Assembly: GCF_003576645.1 (NCBI RefSeq)
Contig: NC_044923.1
Coordinates: forward strand, 20,672,479 to 20,736,478
DNA from: Ipomoea triloba
Taxonomy: Eukaryota > Streptophyta > Magnoliopsida > Solanales > Convolvulaceae
Direction: 5' to 3'
DNA length: 64,000 bases
This document shows positions 23,944 through 34,752 of the stretch, in pieces. Each line of letters opens with the position of its first letter. Position 1 is the stretch's first letter. The notes under the pieces are model-generated. The model was not told the DNA's origin. It saw nothing but the letters and a program-made list of their open reading frames with translations, and did no database searches. The position numbers and the translations under genes are program-made.

Positions 23944-24091
23944 TGTTTGGACCACAACTGATAAGTTGGAAGATTTTATTTTTGGAACCACAAGGTAGTG
24001 ACAAGTGTCACAATTTTTACCATATGATTAAAATATTAATTTTAAGAGATGAGTTTGGATAAGCATTCCATATATTTTATTATTAGTATTA

Positions 24092-24123
<32 letters not shown>

Positions 24124-27100
24124 ATATTACGTATATATGTATATATGATAAGGAAGAAGAAGAATTTCATTTCATTCTTCCATTTCTTCACGCCAATTCC
24201 GTGAGAGAGAGAGAGAGAGAGAGAGAAGCAAAGTTTCAAGCTCCAATCGCAATTTGTTCGGTAAATTTCTATTTTAATCGGTTCAAAAGCTTTGTTTTCC
24301 TTTCTAGATCATGAATCTAAGTTAAGATTTCTTAAATTATGTGTTATGTTGTTGGTGGAATCCTAGGGTTTTAAGGTGAAATTGGGGAAATCAACTCCAA
24401 GAGTCTTCTACAAGACTAGTAACCCGGTTGAGGTAAGGAATCCCTTAAGTTGGTTTAGTCACTTGAAATTGGATAATTGATTGTTTGGTTGAAATATGAT
24501 GAGATCTAAGTGAAATTTGTTATGTACATGTGGTATGAATAATATATATGTAATTGTATTTTACATAATATATATGTACAAAATGTTGTGTTGGTGAGTT
24601 GTCATTAATGGTGTTGTTAAAGTTGTTATGAATATGGATGTTGGCAAATAGATTATGAGATGGTGATTCTTGGATGATTAATAGCTTATGAGTATATTAA
24701 CGATGGGTTTAAGGGGTACTTAAAGTTTAATGGTGATTTATGGGCAATAATGAATTTTGTTAATTAATGATGGTGGATTAAGGTGATGATTAAGAGTACT
24801 TAATGATTAATTATGGTGATTTGGTTCACGTTGAAGCCTAGTGATGAGGATAATGTTGGACTAAGGACTAAAGATTTATGTTAAGTATAGATGAGTAAGT
24901 TGTTGAAGGTGAGAAATTGTGGACTAAATATGAGTTATGTGCATCATAAATAAGTAAGGATTACAATATGAATGGGTTAAGACTAATGAGGGTAATTATG
25001 CATATGGGTTATGGTTTATTGATTTAAGGTGGAAATCAATTATGAATTATGGTTAAGGGTGGTGATTAGTGATTAAAATGGTTATTAGGAACTATTATTC
25101 TTATTAATAAATAAGGAAAGTTATGAAGATTATGAGCTCATAAGGATTATGATTAAAGATTGGATCAATGATGGAATTAAATGAGGATGATGGAATGATG
25201 GATAACGTTATTGATGATGGTGATGTCATTATGTTGTTGAGCTAAAATGTTGAATTATAATTATGGTGGTGATATATAATTCTATAATTATGGTACATGA
25301 GTTATGAATTGGTGATTATGAATTAATGGTTTAGATTAATGGATAATTATGGATTATGGTTAATAATGGTGTTAATACTTTCGATGACTTGATAATGATG
25401 TTATAATGTTGTTGACTTGTTGTCGATAATGGATTACAAGGTTAGTAGTTACTAATGACAATAATTAATGCTTAATTACAAGGTTAGTAGTTACTAATGA
25501 CAATAATTAATGCTTAAGAGTGATTAAGGTAGTTACTAATGACAATAATTAATGCTTAAGAGTGATTAAGGTCAATTGTTGGATTATGGGTGACTAAGTA
25601 TCAGTGATTAAGGTCAATTGTTGGATTATGGGTGACTAAGTATCAATTATGGATGTGCGATATCCTCAAGTTATGATCTAATGGTGTTGATCATGGTGGA
25701 AGTTGTTGATGTCGATAGTGACAAGGATAACTATCTATTATTAGTTAATGGTGGAACCATGATTATGGATTACTGATGATGATTGGATTGTAAGATGGAC
25801 TGAAGTTCATGATAAGGAATAAGTATTGGGAATGGAGATATGTAGTGTTAGTAGAATATATAAGTATCCGATGAGTGACCAGCTTGTGTTCAGCTGTGTT
25901 TTCTTCCAATTTTTGCTCGTACTTGAGCTATGCTTGAAAAGCCTTTGGGCAAGTAAAATGTTTATGAAAACTTACGTTGAAAAACGTATGCTATTTTGGT
26001 ACGTAGGTTGTCAAAACCTTATTTTAAAAAGGAAAATACCATTTTTAGTGAGTGTGTACCTTACTGGAATGATGAGAAAATGACGTTAAAATGAACAAAA
26101 CCTTAGTTTCAAGGAGTTACGAGGACCTTGTTGTCTTTTACCTCGGACTATAATTACCGAAGGTTGTCATTGAAATATGTACGGTTGTATTCGTACTTAG
26201 GCGAAGTCTATTCGCCAAGTCTCTACGTCACTCATGTATGGCTAGACTGTGGGGGTGTGCACACTTAAGCGTATTGACTCCGTCGTCTCCGGGTTGGTGT
26301 CATTTTAATGGACCTAGGCGGGGCCACACTAGGGGCCATTCTAATGAACCATCGTCCAAGGGACCGAGAAGAGAACTTGGGTAATGACCGCAAGCCCATG
26401 TTCCAGGTTCAATCGGTTAACGACAAGGAATATTCAACATTTCCTATAAGGCCTCATACTTTGAAATGAAACTAAGTCGAGTTTTCACAAGTAATGGTTG
26501 AATCAATGACTATGATGAGATATGTGATACTAGTTCCAAGAAACTAGTCGAGTGATGTCTGAGAAAATGGGATATTGTGAAGATGTCAAGTATGGTTGTG
26601 AAAATTCACGCGTGTATCGTGAAAATGATGAAATTCCTGGAAATGAGAAGGCTTGCAAATTCGTCTGAAAGACATGAAAATGATTTTGAGCGGCAGTTAT
26701 GCCATTGTATTTAACTGAGAAAAACTTTACATGATTTAACGTGTATACGCTACTATACTATCTGTGAATCATTTGGTTGCAGGTAGGTTTTCAAATCATG
26801 GGTAAAAACTTTACGAACTTCCAAGTTATTTGTGTTTTCAAACCTTTGTCTACTTTTAAGTGACAATGGATTTCCCTTACTTAGCCGTCGCGCTAACTAC
26901 ACTTCAATGTGTTTTCTGTTAACAGATGTTGTCTAGTGTGGGCTCCAGTAGCCCGATGAGCTCTGAACAGGATGGAAGTGGATGTCGATGTTGTAAGTTT
27001 AGCCTTAACGTTTGGGTATAGGAGAGATACCTAAGCGTGGCGGTAACACCCAGTTTTCTGCTGGTTAGATGTAAGCTTCCGCGATGTATTATTAGGGATT

Positions 27101-27138
27101 TTGTAATAAATGTAAGAGTTGAAAATTGGGGTGTTACA
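23944..27138 (+). mobile_element. Element E: gypsy-type LTR, left end missing
   Basis: The right end GGGGTGTTACA (to 27138) and several blocks match element F in order. Examples are the start region near 23955 against about 16867, AGTGACAAGTGTCAC against 16915, and TTTGTTCGGTAAATTTCTAT at about 24252 against about 17100. The first 330 or so bases of the LTR are absent, and the left edge coincides with the single unresolved base 23943. No internal domain follows. It interrupts element D between integrase and RT. It contains (TA)n and (GA)n tracts near 24110 and 24200. Non-coding. Confidence 0.75.
25436..25650. repeat. Staircase of 42-nt direct repeats in element E
   Basis: ACAAGGTTAG at 25436 and 25478; TAGTTACTAATGAC at 25488 and 25530; AGTGATTAAGG at 25519, 25561 and 25603. 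All steps are exactly 42 nt and the copies look identical. Confidence 0.95.
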
Positions 27139-28461
27139 GTTAACCTCTCGAAGTAACGTACTTGGTCTGTCGACCTCTCGAAGTGACGCACTAGGTCTCT
27201 CGACCTCTCGAAGTGACGTACTTGGTCTTTCATTAGACCTACAAGGAAATACATTTTCAAAGAAACTTGCATTCCTTGATTCAATTATAGTGTTCTTATG
27301 TACGTCCGGATTATGGGATTCGTGTACTAAGAACCGATAAGTACTACTATTGTGTGCATATCCAATAAAGATACAATCCACCGTCTTTGGACCTATCTTT
27401 ATTTTCTTTGGTGTTGGAACCAAAACTTTGGCAAGACACCCCCACACTTTGAGGTATTGGTAGGAAGGTTTCCTACCTTTCCACAGCTCATAAGGAGTCT
27501 TATCGAGCTTCTTGTGAGGTACCTTATTCAAAAGGTAATTACTTGTCAAAATCGCCTCACCCCACATGCTTTGAGGTAGGCCCGAACTTATAAGCATCGC
27601 ATTCATCATCTCTTTCAATGTACGATTCTTTCGTTCGGCGATACCATTCGATTGAGGTGCATAAGGTGCAGTACGCTCGTGTATTATTCCAACACTCGCA
27701 CAGAAGTCACCGATAGGTACTTCGTACTCACCACCTCTATCACTTCTAACCTTTTTAATCTTTCGATTAAGTTGGTTTTCCACTTCATCCTTATAAAGAA
27801 TGAACTTTTCCTTGGCTTCGTCTTTGCTCTTTAGCAAATACACATAGCAAAAACGTGTGCAATCATCGATAAACGTGATAAAATATTTATTACCACCTCT
27901 CGTTTGAATCGATCTAAAATCGCACAAATCGCTATGTACCAATTCTAGTGGCTCAGTCTCCCTTTCAACCGATTTGAAGGGAGGTTTCATTAGTTTTGCC
28001 TCAACACAAATTTCGCACTTATTTGTATTAACTTGAAAATTAGGGATATGGTTCATGCTAATTAATCTACGCATAGAATTAAAATTAACATGACCTAGTC
28101 TACCATGCCACAAATTGGAAGACTCAAGCAAGTAAACGGAATTAACTTTGCTTTTATTGATAATCGGCATTACATTGAGCTTAAAAAGCCCGTCAGTTAC
28201 ATAGCCCTTACCAACAAACATCACTAACTTTGACAAAACTACTTTGTCAGATTCGAAGACCATCTTGAATCCATGCTTGTTCAATAACAAGCCAGAAACA
28301 AGATTCTTCCTAAGGTCCGGAACATACAAAACATTATTCAATGTTAGTTCCTTCCCGGAAGTCATCTTCAGAATCACCTTGCCCACGCCCTCAACATTGG
28401 ACTGAGCAGAGTTTCCCATCCAGACCTTCTCGCCCTTAACGGCCTCAAAGGTGCTGAACAT
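27139..28461 (-). pseudogene. Element D integrase
   Basis: A long open minus-strand frame. It starts with the end of the protease region (GEKVWMGNSAQSNVEG, LYVPDLRKNLVSG), then the pre-integrase zinc site LWHGRLGHVNF...CEICVEAK. The DDE core follows: Asp in ELVHSDLCDF, Asp in FIDDCTRF, and Glu in NGIAERKNRTLKEM. The C-terminal GKGRKPSYQYLKVWG-like block is present, then a spacer with three repeats of about 30 nt (RPSTSLREVE and variants, 27139-27235). The integrase itself looks intact. It would insert element cDNA into nuclear DNA. Its frame is cut at 27138 by element E. Confidence 0.9.
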
Positions 28462-28804
28462 CTCCCGGTTGCACCGTGTCGATGAACCACTCGCGCGGGT
28501 TGGAGCCCACCAGGTTCACCTCCGTGACCATAGCCGAAAGGCTAATATCAGCCACTTTTTGGCTCATATCACCAACCATGTTGGCTTCAGAACCCTTGTT
28601 TTTTTTCTTTGGAGCCTTGCACTCCATCGACTTGTGGCCCATCTTGCCACAATTGTAGCATTTTCCTTGGAACTTGCCCTTGGAAACACCACCTTTCGGA
28701 CCCAGCTTTTTCTTGCCCTTCTTGGAGCTTTGTCCGTGCTCCACCACGTTGGCTTTGGCACCTCCCACGAGAGGTCCTCTTCCATCACTGGTCCTGTTTC
28801 CTTC
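28445..28804 (-). pseudogene. Element D zinc knuckle and broken protease
   Basis: This continues the gag frame after an in-frame TAG at 28805-28807. It carries a CCHC knuckle, CYNCGKMGHKSMEC, then REWFIDT, the start of the aspartic protease active site. Directly after the DT codons the frame is lost, consistent with loss of one G in the expected DTG codon. The protease then continues one frame over from 28461 downward. Loss of the active site would stop polyprotein processing, unless it is a base-calling error. Confidence 0.8.
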
Positions 28805-29540
28805 CTAGACTTGGAGTCGCTGGATCAGGTCCTCCAGGCTCATCTCCTTCCGCTTGTGCTTCAGGTAGTTCTTGAAGTCCTTCCATCCCGGAGGCAGCAA
28901 GTGGATCATGGACGCCACTTGGAAGGCTTCACTAATCGGCATGCCCTCATCACGAATCTCGTCAAAGAGTAATTGCAACTCTTCAACTTGACTCAGCACA
29001 GTTTTTGAATCCACCATCTTGAAATCAAACAACCTGCCAACAACAAATTTCTTGGCCCCGGCATCCTCGCTTCGGTACTTGTGGTCCAAAGCTTCCAACA
29101 GTGCCTTAGCCGTGCCAATTTTACGATAAACATCGTAAAGGGAGTCAACCAACCCATTCAGAATGTAGTTGCGGCAAAGGAAGTCAGAATCCTTCCAAAG
29201 CCCAACAACCATTACAGAGTGAGGGTCTTGTTCCTTAACCACTGGAACCGCCTCGGTCAAGAACCTTGACAAGCCGAGAGTAGCGAGGTAAAACAGCATC
29301 TTTTGCTGCCACCTCTTGAAAAAATGCTCCCGAAAACTTGTCCGGCTTTTCAGCTGAACCACTTGGTACCGTAGGTACCCTCATCGTGGGGATATACCCC
29401 CCCGAACTGACACCCCCTTGTGAACCTACGTTCATTGGTGCCTGGGATTGTGCAACATTGTTGCCATTCCCCCCGCTGTTGTTTTCGACAACATTAGGAT
29501 TTTCATCTCCAAGGTTGGCTACCGGCAACACGTTTTCCAT
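28805..29540 (-). pseudogene. Element D gag
   Basis: The start at 29540 gives MENVLPVANLGDENPN and a Gly/Asn-rich N-terminus. A one-base frameshift near 29300 moves to the frame with the retrotransposon gag core (VVGLWKDSDFLCRNYILNGL, VGRLFDFKMVDSKTV, HLLPPGWKDFKNYLKH). It ends at an in-frame TAG at 28805. Gag would form the virus-like particle. Between this ATG and the 5' LTR there are only 57 nt. Confidence 0.85.
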
Positions 29541-29597
29541 TTCTTTCCAGAAATCTGAAAGTCAGAAGGAGTAGAAGAAGATATAAGGTTTTAAGAT
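29541..29597 (-). other. Element D leader, no canonical primer-binding site
   Basis: Reading the minus strand after the LTR, the sequence is ATCTTAAAACCTTATATC and not the usual TGGTATCAGAGC. A pyrimidine stretch ending CTGACTTTCAG resembles a 3' splice site just upstream of the gag ATG. Confidence 0.6.
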
Positions 29598-30972
29598 TAT
29601 TAGAGAAAGTCCTCTCTGACAATCGGAAATACAAGAAATTGGAAAAACGAAAACAAAACAAATTACAAGGAAAAATAATAATCCACGTAGGATTGAACAA
29701 TTACACGGAAATAATCCACAAAGGATTAGAAGATACGGGCAAGGTGAACTGTATGGCCTTCGGGGTGGTTGGAAGCACGAGTCGTGTTGTCACTATCCTT
29801 AAAACCTTATTTGCCGCTTCCCGAGGTGCTGGAATGTTACGGCCTAGGCTTCCCAAGATAAAACGTGCTACGATCCGCCGTTTGAGCACACAAACTTGGA
29901 CCCAGCGAACTAAACCATGGGATGAACGCAGATGGCTTGAAGGAAATATGAGCAGGGTTTTGAGGGAGAAAACAGTGTATTCGTGTGTTCTTGGTGTGTC
30001 ATTTTCAAACCTGCTGCTCACAACGAATATATAGTGAAGGATGGGATCATTGCATTAAATCTGGCATTTAATTCCCATTCGTAACCTCCACCTACTAGCA
30101 ACCTATTTACACCCACTACTAATCCATTTAATCAAGAAATAAACTCTGAAATAATGATTGGAATTAATCATATTAATTCCGTAATATTAAGAGTCATTTC
30201 TGAACGGATCCAGTAGGTGAACGGTCGCAATCGAGAGGTCACCAAAGTCGCTGTTCGAGACATCGTTCATATCTGCGTACCTTCGAGACATAGCTCGTGC
30301 CGCGAGACGTCGAGAAGTGCTAGCTTCGACACATCGCACTACAGCGAGACATCAAATTGGTCCGCGAGACAGTTCCGGGCTGCGCGATATCGCCCTTGTA
30401 CGCGACTTGGTTCGAGACATTGAACTACCTCTCGAGAGGTCAGTGTATTAGATGTCTCAAGCGAGAGATCAATTCGATCTCATATCATATGGTCTGAGAT
30501 GGAAAACTCGTTCGAAAATATGGCATAACTTAGCTCACAAGGCCTGCCAATTTTCCGGACGACATTCGTGCCCGTAGGTGCCAACGCACACGAGTTCAAG
30601 CCTTTCGAACTCATTTTGGGATTTGATTTGCACCCCCCCCCTGCGCGCGAGAGAGAGCATCTATGCTATACAAGTTACTTAGTCATAAAAAGTCCCTTGT
30701 ATATATAGTGGTGCAAAAGTTCATTCCAAACCAATGTGGGACAAACTACATAAGCTTTTCCACACTTGAATTCCATCTCAAATGGGTCTACTTTGACAAT
30801 CAATTTCTCATTCACCCATTATCCATTTTGAGCGTATAATATATCGATCTCTTCGTCTAAGAACGAAGAACCCGAATCCACTTTGACCCGACCCAAAATC
30901 GAAAGTGGACCCACATATATTTATACCACAAAATGGCCACTTAAAATGTCATTTTAGTGCAAATTTCCAACA
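29598..30972 (-). repeat. Element D 5' LTR
   Basis: Matches 20131-21502 with few changes. On the plus strand it starts TATTAG instead of TGTTAG, so the minus-strand LTR end is mutated from CA to TA. The TATA word on the minus strand is at about 30709-30716. The TCGAGACATC / TCGAGAGGT cluster is at 30232-30473. Confidence 0.9.
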
Positions 30973-32693
30973 ACATCTTCACTGTCATTGACCCAGTTTG
31001 CATCACAGTACCCTTCCATCACGGCTGGAAAACCAATATAGTTAAGTCCCCAGTCCATGGTACCTCTCAGATACCGTAGCACTCGATTGAGTGCATTCCA
31101 GTGTAGACCACTTGGGTTGTGAGTAAATCGACTAAGCTTGTTTACTGCAAATGCAATATCAGGCCTAGTATAGTTCATTAAGAACATTAGGCTCCCAATT
31201 ATTTTTGCATATTCTTCTTGAGAAACACTATTTCCCATGGACTTTGATAATTTGACACTTGGATCATACGGGGTTTTAGCTGGTGTTACATCGAAACTAC
31301 CAAATTTCTTTAACAATTTCTCTGTATAGTGGCTTTGTGACAAAAGGTAGCCTTTGTCGGTTTTGTGAACCTTTACCCCAAGTATGACATCGGCTTCACC
31401 CAAATCCTTCATGTCAAACTTAGTACATAGAATTCTCTTGGTCTCATTAATGGCTTCTATGTGTGAGCTGAAATCAGCATGTCATCTACATAAAGGCATA
31501 TAATGGCAGTATTGGACTCAACCTCTTTGGTATACAGACAAGCATCTGACCGGTTAGTTGTGTAACCTAGGCCTATCAAAGTTTTATGAAACTTTTCATA
31601 CCACTGTTTTGGTGCTTGTTATAAACCATACATAGATTTCTTGAGTCTACATACCTTTCTTTCTTGACCAGGAGCCACACACCCATGAGGTTGTTTCATG
31701 TAGATCTCTTCTTCTAGATCACCATTAAGGAACACTGTTTTCACATCCATTTGATGAACTATCAACCTGTGTAAGGATGCTAGGGCAAACAAAACACGAA
31801 TAGTTGAAATTTTTGTTACAGGTGAATATGTATAAAAATAATCTTCACCAAATCTCTGGGTGTAACCTTTGGCTACTAGCCTGGCTTTGAATCTTTCTAT
31901 AGACCCATCTGGTCTTAGCTTTCTTTTGAATATCCACTTACAACCAATTGGCTTACAACCTTTAGGTAGGTCTACCAATTCCCAAGTGTGATTAAATTGT
32001 ATGGAGTCTAGTTCACTCTGGATTGCTTCCTTCCACAACATGGAGTCAACTGAGCGCATAGCATCTTCAAAAGTTTTTGGTTCTTCTTCTAACACTAACT
32101 GACAGACGAATTGGTCTCACAATTCATTTATGTCTTTTAATTCAGTTAGAAAGGTTATGAAGTCAGGATCAAAACTTTTCTCAGTTCTAGAACGTTTGCT
32201 TCTTCTAGGCTCATCAGGCTCATCTGCAAAGCTAGACATAGGTAGTAGAGCATGTTCATTCCTTAGAATGTTCTCGTCAGGTACATTGTGAGTATTCTTT
32301 AGGGGAAAAATGTGCTCAAAGAAGATAGCATCTCTAGATTCACATATCGCACGGTTTTCTAAGCACATAAATCTGTATGCAGCGCTATTTTCTGCATAAC
32401 CAACAAAAATGGCATCAAAGGTTTTAGGCCCTAAGTGGGCCTTTTGAAGGACGGAAGTCCCACCTTTGCCAAGCACCCCCACACTTTGAAATAATTGAGA
32501 TTTGAGGCATGTCCTTTCCACAACTCATAAGGGGTTTTATCAAACCCTTTGTGGGGTACTCTGTTCAGAATGAAGTTTGCTGTTAACACAGCTTCTCCCC
32601 ACAGGGAGTCAGGAACACCTGCACTAATCAACATTGCATTAATCATTTCTTTGAGTGTGCGATTTTTCCTTTCGGCTATGCCATTTTGCTGTG
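30973..32693 (-). pseudogene. Element B integrase C-terminal part, reverse transcriptase and start of RNase H
   Basis: Immediately left of element C the minus strand resumes the integrase with NGIAERKNRTLKEM, which supplies the Glu of the DDE triad, followed by NYFKVWGCLAKV. RT follows ([42 protein letters not shown] at 31481-31492), then [15 protein letters not shown] and the first RNase H Asp ([12 protein letters not shown]). There are stops near 31450, 31619 (Lys to stop in the LYGLKQ context) and 32100, and a frameshift near 32490. Element D cuts it at 30972. Confidence 0.87.
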
Positions 32694-34639
32694 TGTTAGG
32701 AACATCATGTAATAGGTTTTGATGATACCAACTGTTAAGTAAGAATCCCCAAGTCTCGATACATAGGCAAAACAATGTAAGTTCGATAAGTAAACTAAGA
32801 GCGAAAATACAACCGGGTAATTTGAGCTCAACTCGGGAAATATTTAAGCTTAAGGTAAACTTGTTTGAACAACTTAGAAGTTTTCGTGTTGTAAGCAAAC
32901 AGATAGATCAGAAGCAGGCACGAGACAACTCTGGAGGAATAAGGGTCTACGAGACATCAACTAAGTCTCGAGACACAAGCCAAGTTCGAGAGGTAAGGAC
33001 CTCTCGATATACCTATCGAGTTCGAGACGTAAAGAATATTCGAGAGATAGACCTCTCGATACATGGGATTGAAACATCAAGTGGTCGAGACATCTTTTAT
33101 GGTCTCGATAAACCGGCACTTCTCCAAGAGGCTGAATGTTAGTCAACATGTGCAGATAAAATACTCTAAGTTTGGAGAAGAAGAATATCATGGAGATAAA
33201 ATATTGAAGAGGTGCTAAGTGGGAGGTTTCAAAATGGACGGAAGTGGATGACACGTCAGACCTCCACCACAAACGGTCAAGAAGTGCACCAATCCTGAAG
33301 TGGTCAGATTCCCCAAACAAGGAATGATGGGAACATAAAAAGAGTAACTTTATCCAAAAGAAGCAAGTGAANNNNNNNNNNNNNNNNNNNNNNNNNNNNN
33401 NNNNNNNNNNNNNNNNNNNNNNNNNNNNNNNNNNNNNNNNNNNNNNNNNNNNNNNNNNNNNNNNNNNNNNNNNNNNNNNNNNNNNNNNNNNNNNNNNNNN
33501 NNNNNNNNNNNNNNNNNNNNNNNNNNNNNNNNNNNNNNNNNNNNNNNNNNNNNNNNNNNNNNNNNNNNNNNNNNNNNNNNNNNNNNNNNNNNNNNNNNNN
33601 NNNNNNNNNNNNNNNNNNNNNNNNNNNNNNNNNNNNNNNNNNNNNNNNNNNNNNNNNNNNNNNNNNNNNNNNNNNNNNNNNNNNNNNNNNNNNNNNNNNN
33701 NNNNNNNNNNNNNNNNNNNNNNNNNNNNNNNNNNNNNNNNNNNNNNNNNNNNNNNNNNNNNNNNNNNNNNNNNNNNNNNNNNNNNNNNNNNNNNNNNNNN
33801 NNNNNNNNNNNNNNNNNNNNNNNNNNNNNNNNNNNNNNNNNNNNNNNNNNNNNNNNNNNNNNNNNNNNNNNNNNNNNNNNNNNNNNNNNNNNNNNNNNNN
33901 NNNNNNNNNNNNNNNNNNNNNNNNNNNNNNNNNNNNNNNNNNNNNNNNNNNNNNNNNNNNNNNNNNNNNNNNNNNNNNNNNNNNNNNNNNNNNNNNNNNN
34001 NNNNNNNNNNNNNNNNNNNNNNNNNNNNNNNNNNNNNNNNNNNNNNNNNNNNNNNNNNNNNNNNNNNNNNNNNNNNNNNNNNNNNNNNNNNNNNNNNNNN
34101 NNNNNNNNNNNNNNNNNNNNNNNNNNNNNNNNNNNNNNNNNNNNNNNNNNNNNNNNNNNNNNNNNNNNNNNNNNNNNNNNNNNNNNNNNNNNNNNNNNNN
34201 NNNNNNNNNNNNNNNNNNNNNNNNNNNNNNNNNNNNNNNNNNNNNNNNNNNNNNNNNNNNNNNNNNNNNNNNNNNNNNNNNAAAGGGAAGTTTTTAGTGC
34301 AATCCTTCCAGGGAGTTTCTGGAAGAAGAGTGGACGTAGGCGGGTTGGCCGAACCACTTAAAAATCTCTCTTGCATTTACTTACTGCTTTTATCTCTCGC
34401 TAACCTCTCGATTGTTGCACTGCACATAAACGCACCTCTCGAACTAACTACTCGTGTTAACTAAAAGGGGATAACATTTCCGCTGCGCATAAAACTTTGT
34501 CTTCACCTCGTGAGGTATCGAACCTAAACATCCTAAGTTCAATACACACGAGAGGTCGAAAAGATTTGCAAAATCTTATACAAGTCTATTCCCCCCCCCC
34601 CCCCCTCTAGACTTGTACCCCATCCCCTTGGGACCAACA
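32694..34639 (+). repeat. Element C 5' LTR (with N gap)
   Basis: Runs from TGTTAGGAACATC to GGGACCAACA. Its first 678 nt match the 3' LTR position by position. Bases 33372-34281 are unresolved and include the promoter, whose TATA counterpart is seen in the 3' LTR at about 46765. A run of C lies near 34590-34606. Confidence 0.9.
33372..34281. other. Assembly gap of 910 N inside the element C 5' LTR
   Basis: The matching part of the 3' LTR (about 46591-47360) is only about 770 nt and contains a 118-nt tandem repeat. Open frames drawn across this gap are meaningless. Confidence 1.
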
Positions 34640-34640
34640 A

Positions 34641-34653
34641 TTGGTATCAGAGC
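34641..34653 (+). promoter_or_regulatory. Element C primer-binding site (initiator Met tRNA type)
   Basis: TTGGTATCAGAGC one base after the LTR end. It is complementary to the 3' end of plant initiator methionine tRNA, the usual copia primer. Confidence 0.9.
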
Positions 34654-34752
34654 GAGTTCTCTGATCTATATAAACCTTTGTTTATATTGCCTAGAGATCC
34701 TTCTTTGAAAAATCTTCTTAAATATTTTCAAAGCACGAGATAATTTTTCAAT

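Larger units (their letters stand above)
20131..30972 (-). mobile_element. Element D: Ty1/copia retrotransposon, minus strand
   Basis: LTRs at 20131-21502 and 29598-30972 are nearly identical by eye. TSD ACATC lies at 20126-20130 and 30973-30977. Minus-strand order: gag with CCHC knuckle, protease, integrase, RT, RNase H. It is interrupted between integrase and RT by element E (23944-27138). A polypurine tract (plus ATCCCCCACATG, 21503-21514) adjoins the 3' LTR. Protein similarity by eye is to Tnt1/Tork-type copia. Dead through a gag frameshift and stop, a protease frameshift and an RNase H frameshift. Confidence 0.9.

Noticed and set aside
24042..24239. Minus-strand open frame across TA and GA tracts in element E
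   Set aside because: It is low-complexity translation of microsatellites inside an LTR.
28451..28972. 173-codon plus-strand frame opposite element D gag
   Set aside because: It is antisense to the recognised gag and zinc knuckle and its composition mirrors them.
32822..33142. 106-codon frame in the element C LTRs (also 46041-46361)
   Set aside because: It is non-coding LTR sequence upstream of the TATA box; identical in both LTRs only because LTRs are copies.
32961..34464. Long open frames on both strands across the N region
   Set aside because: They consist almost wholly of unresolved bases; the gap lies in a non-coding LTR.
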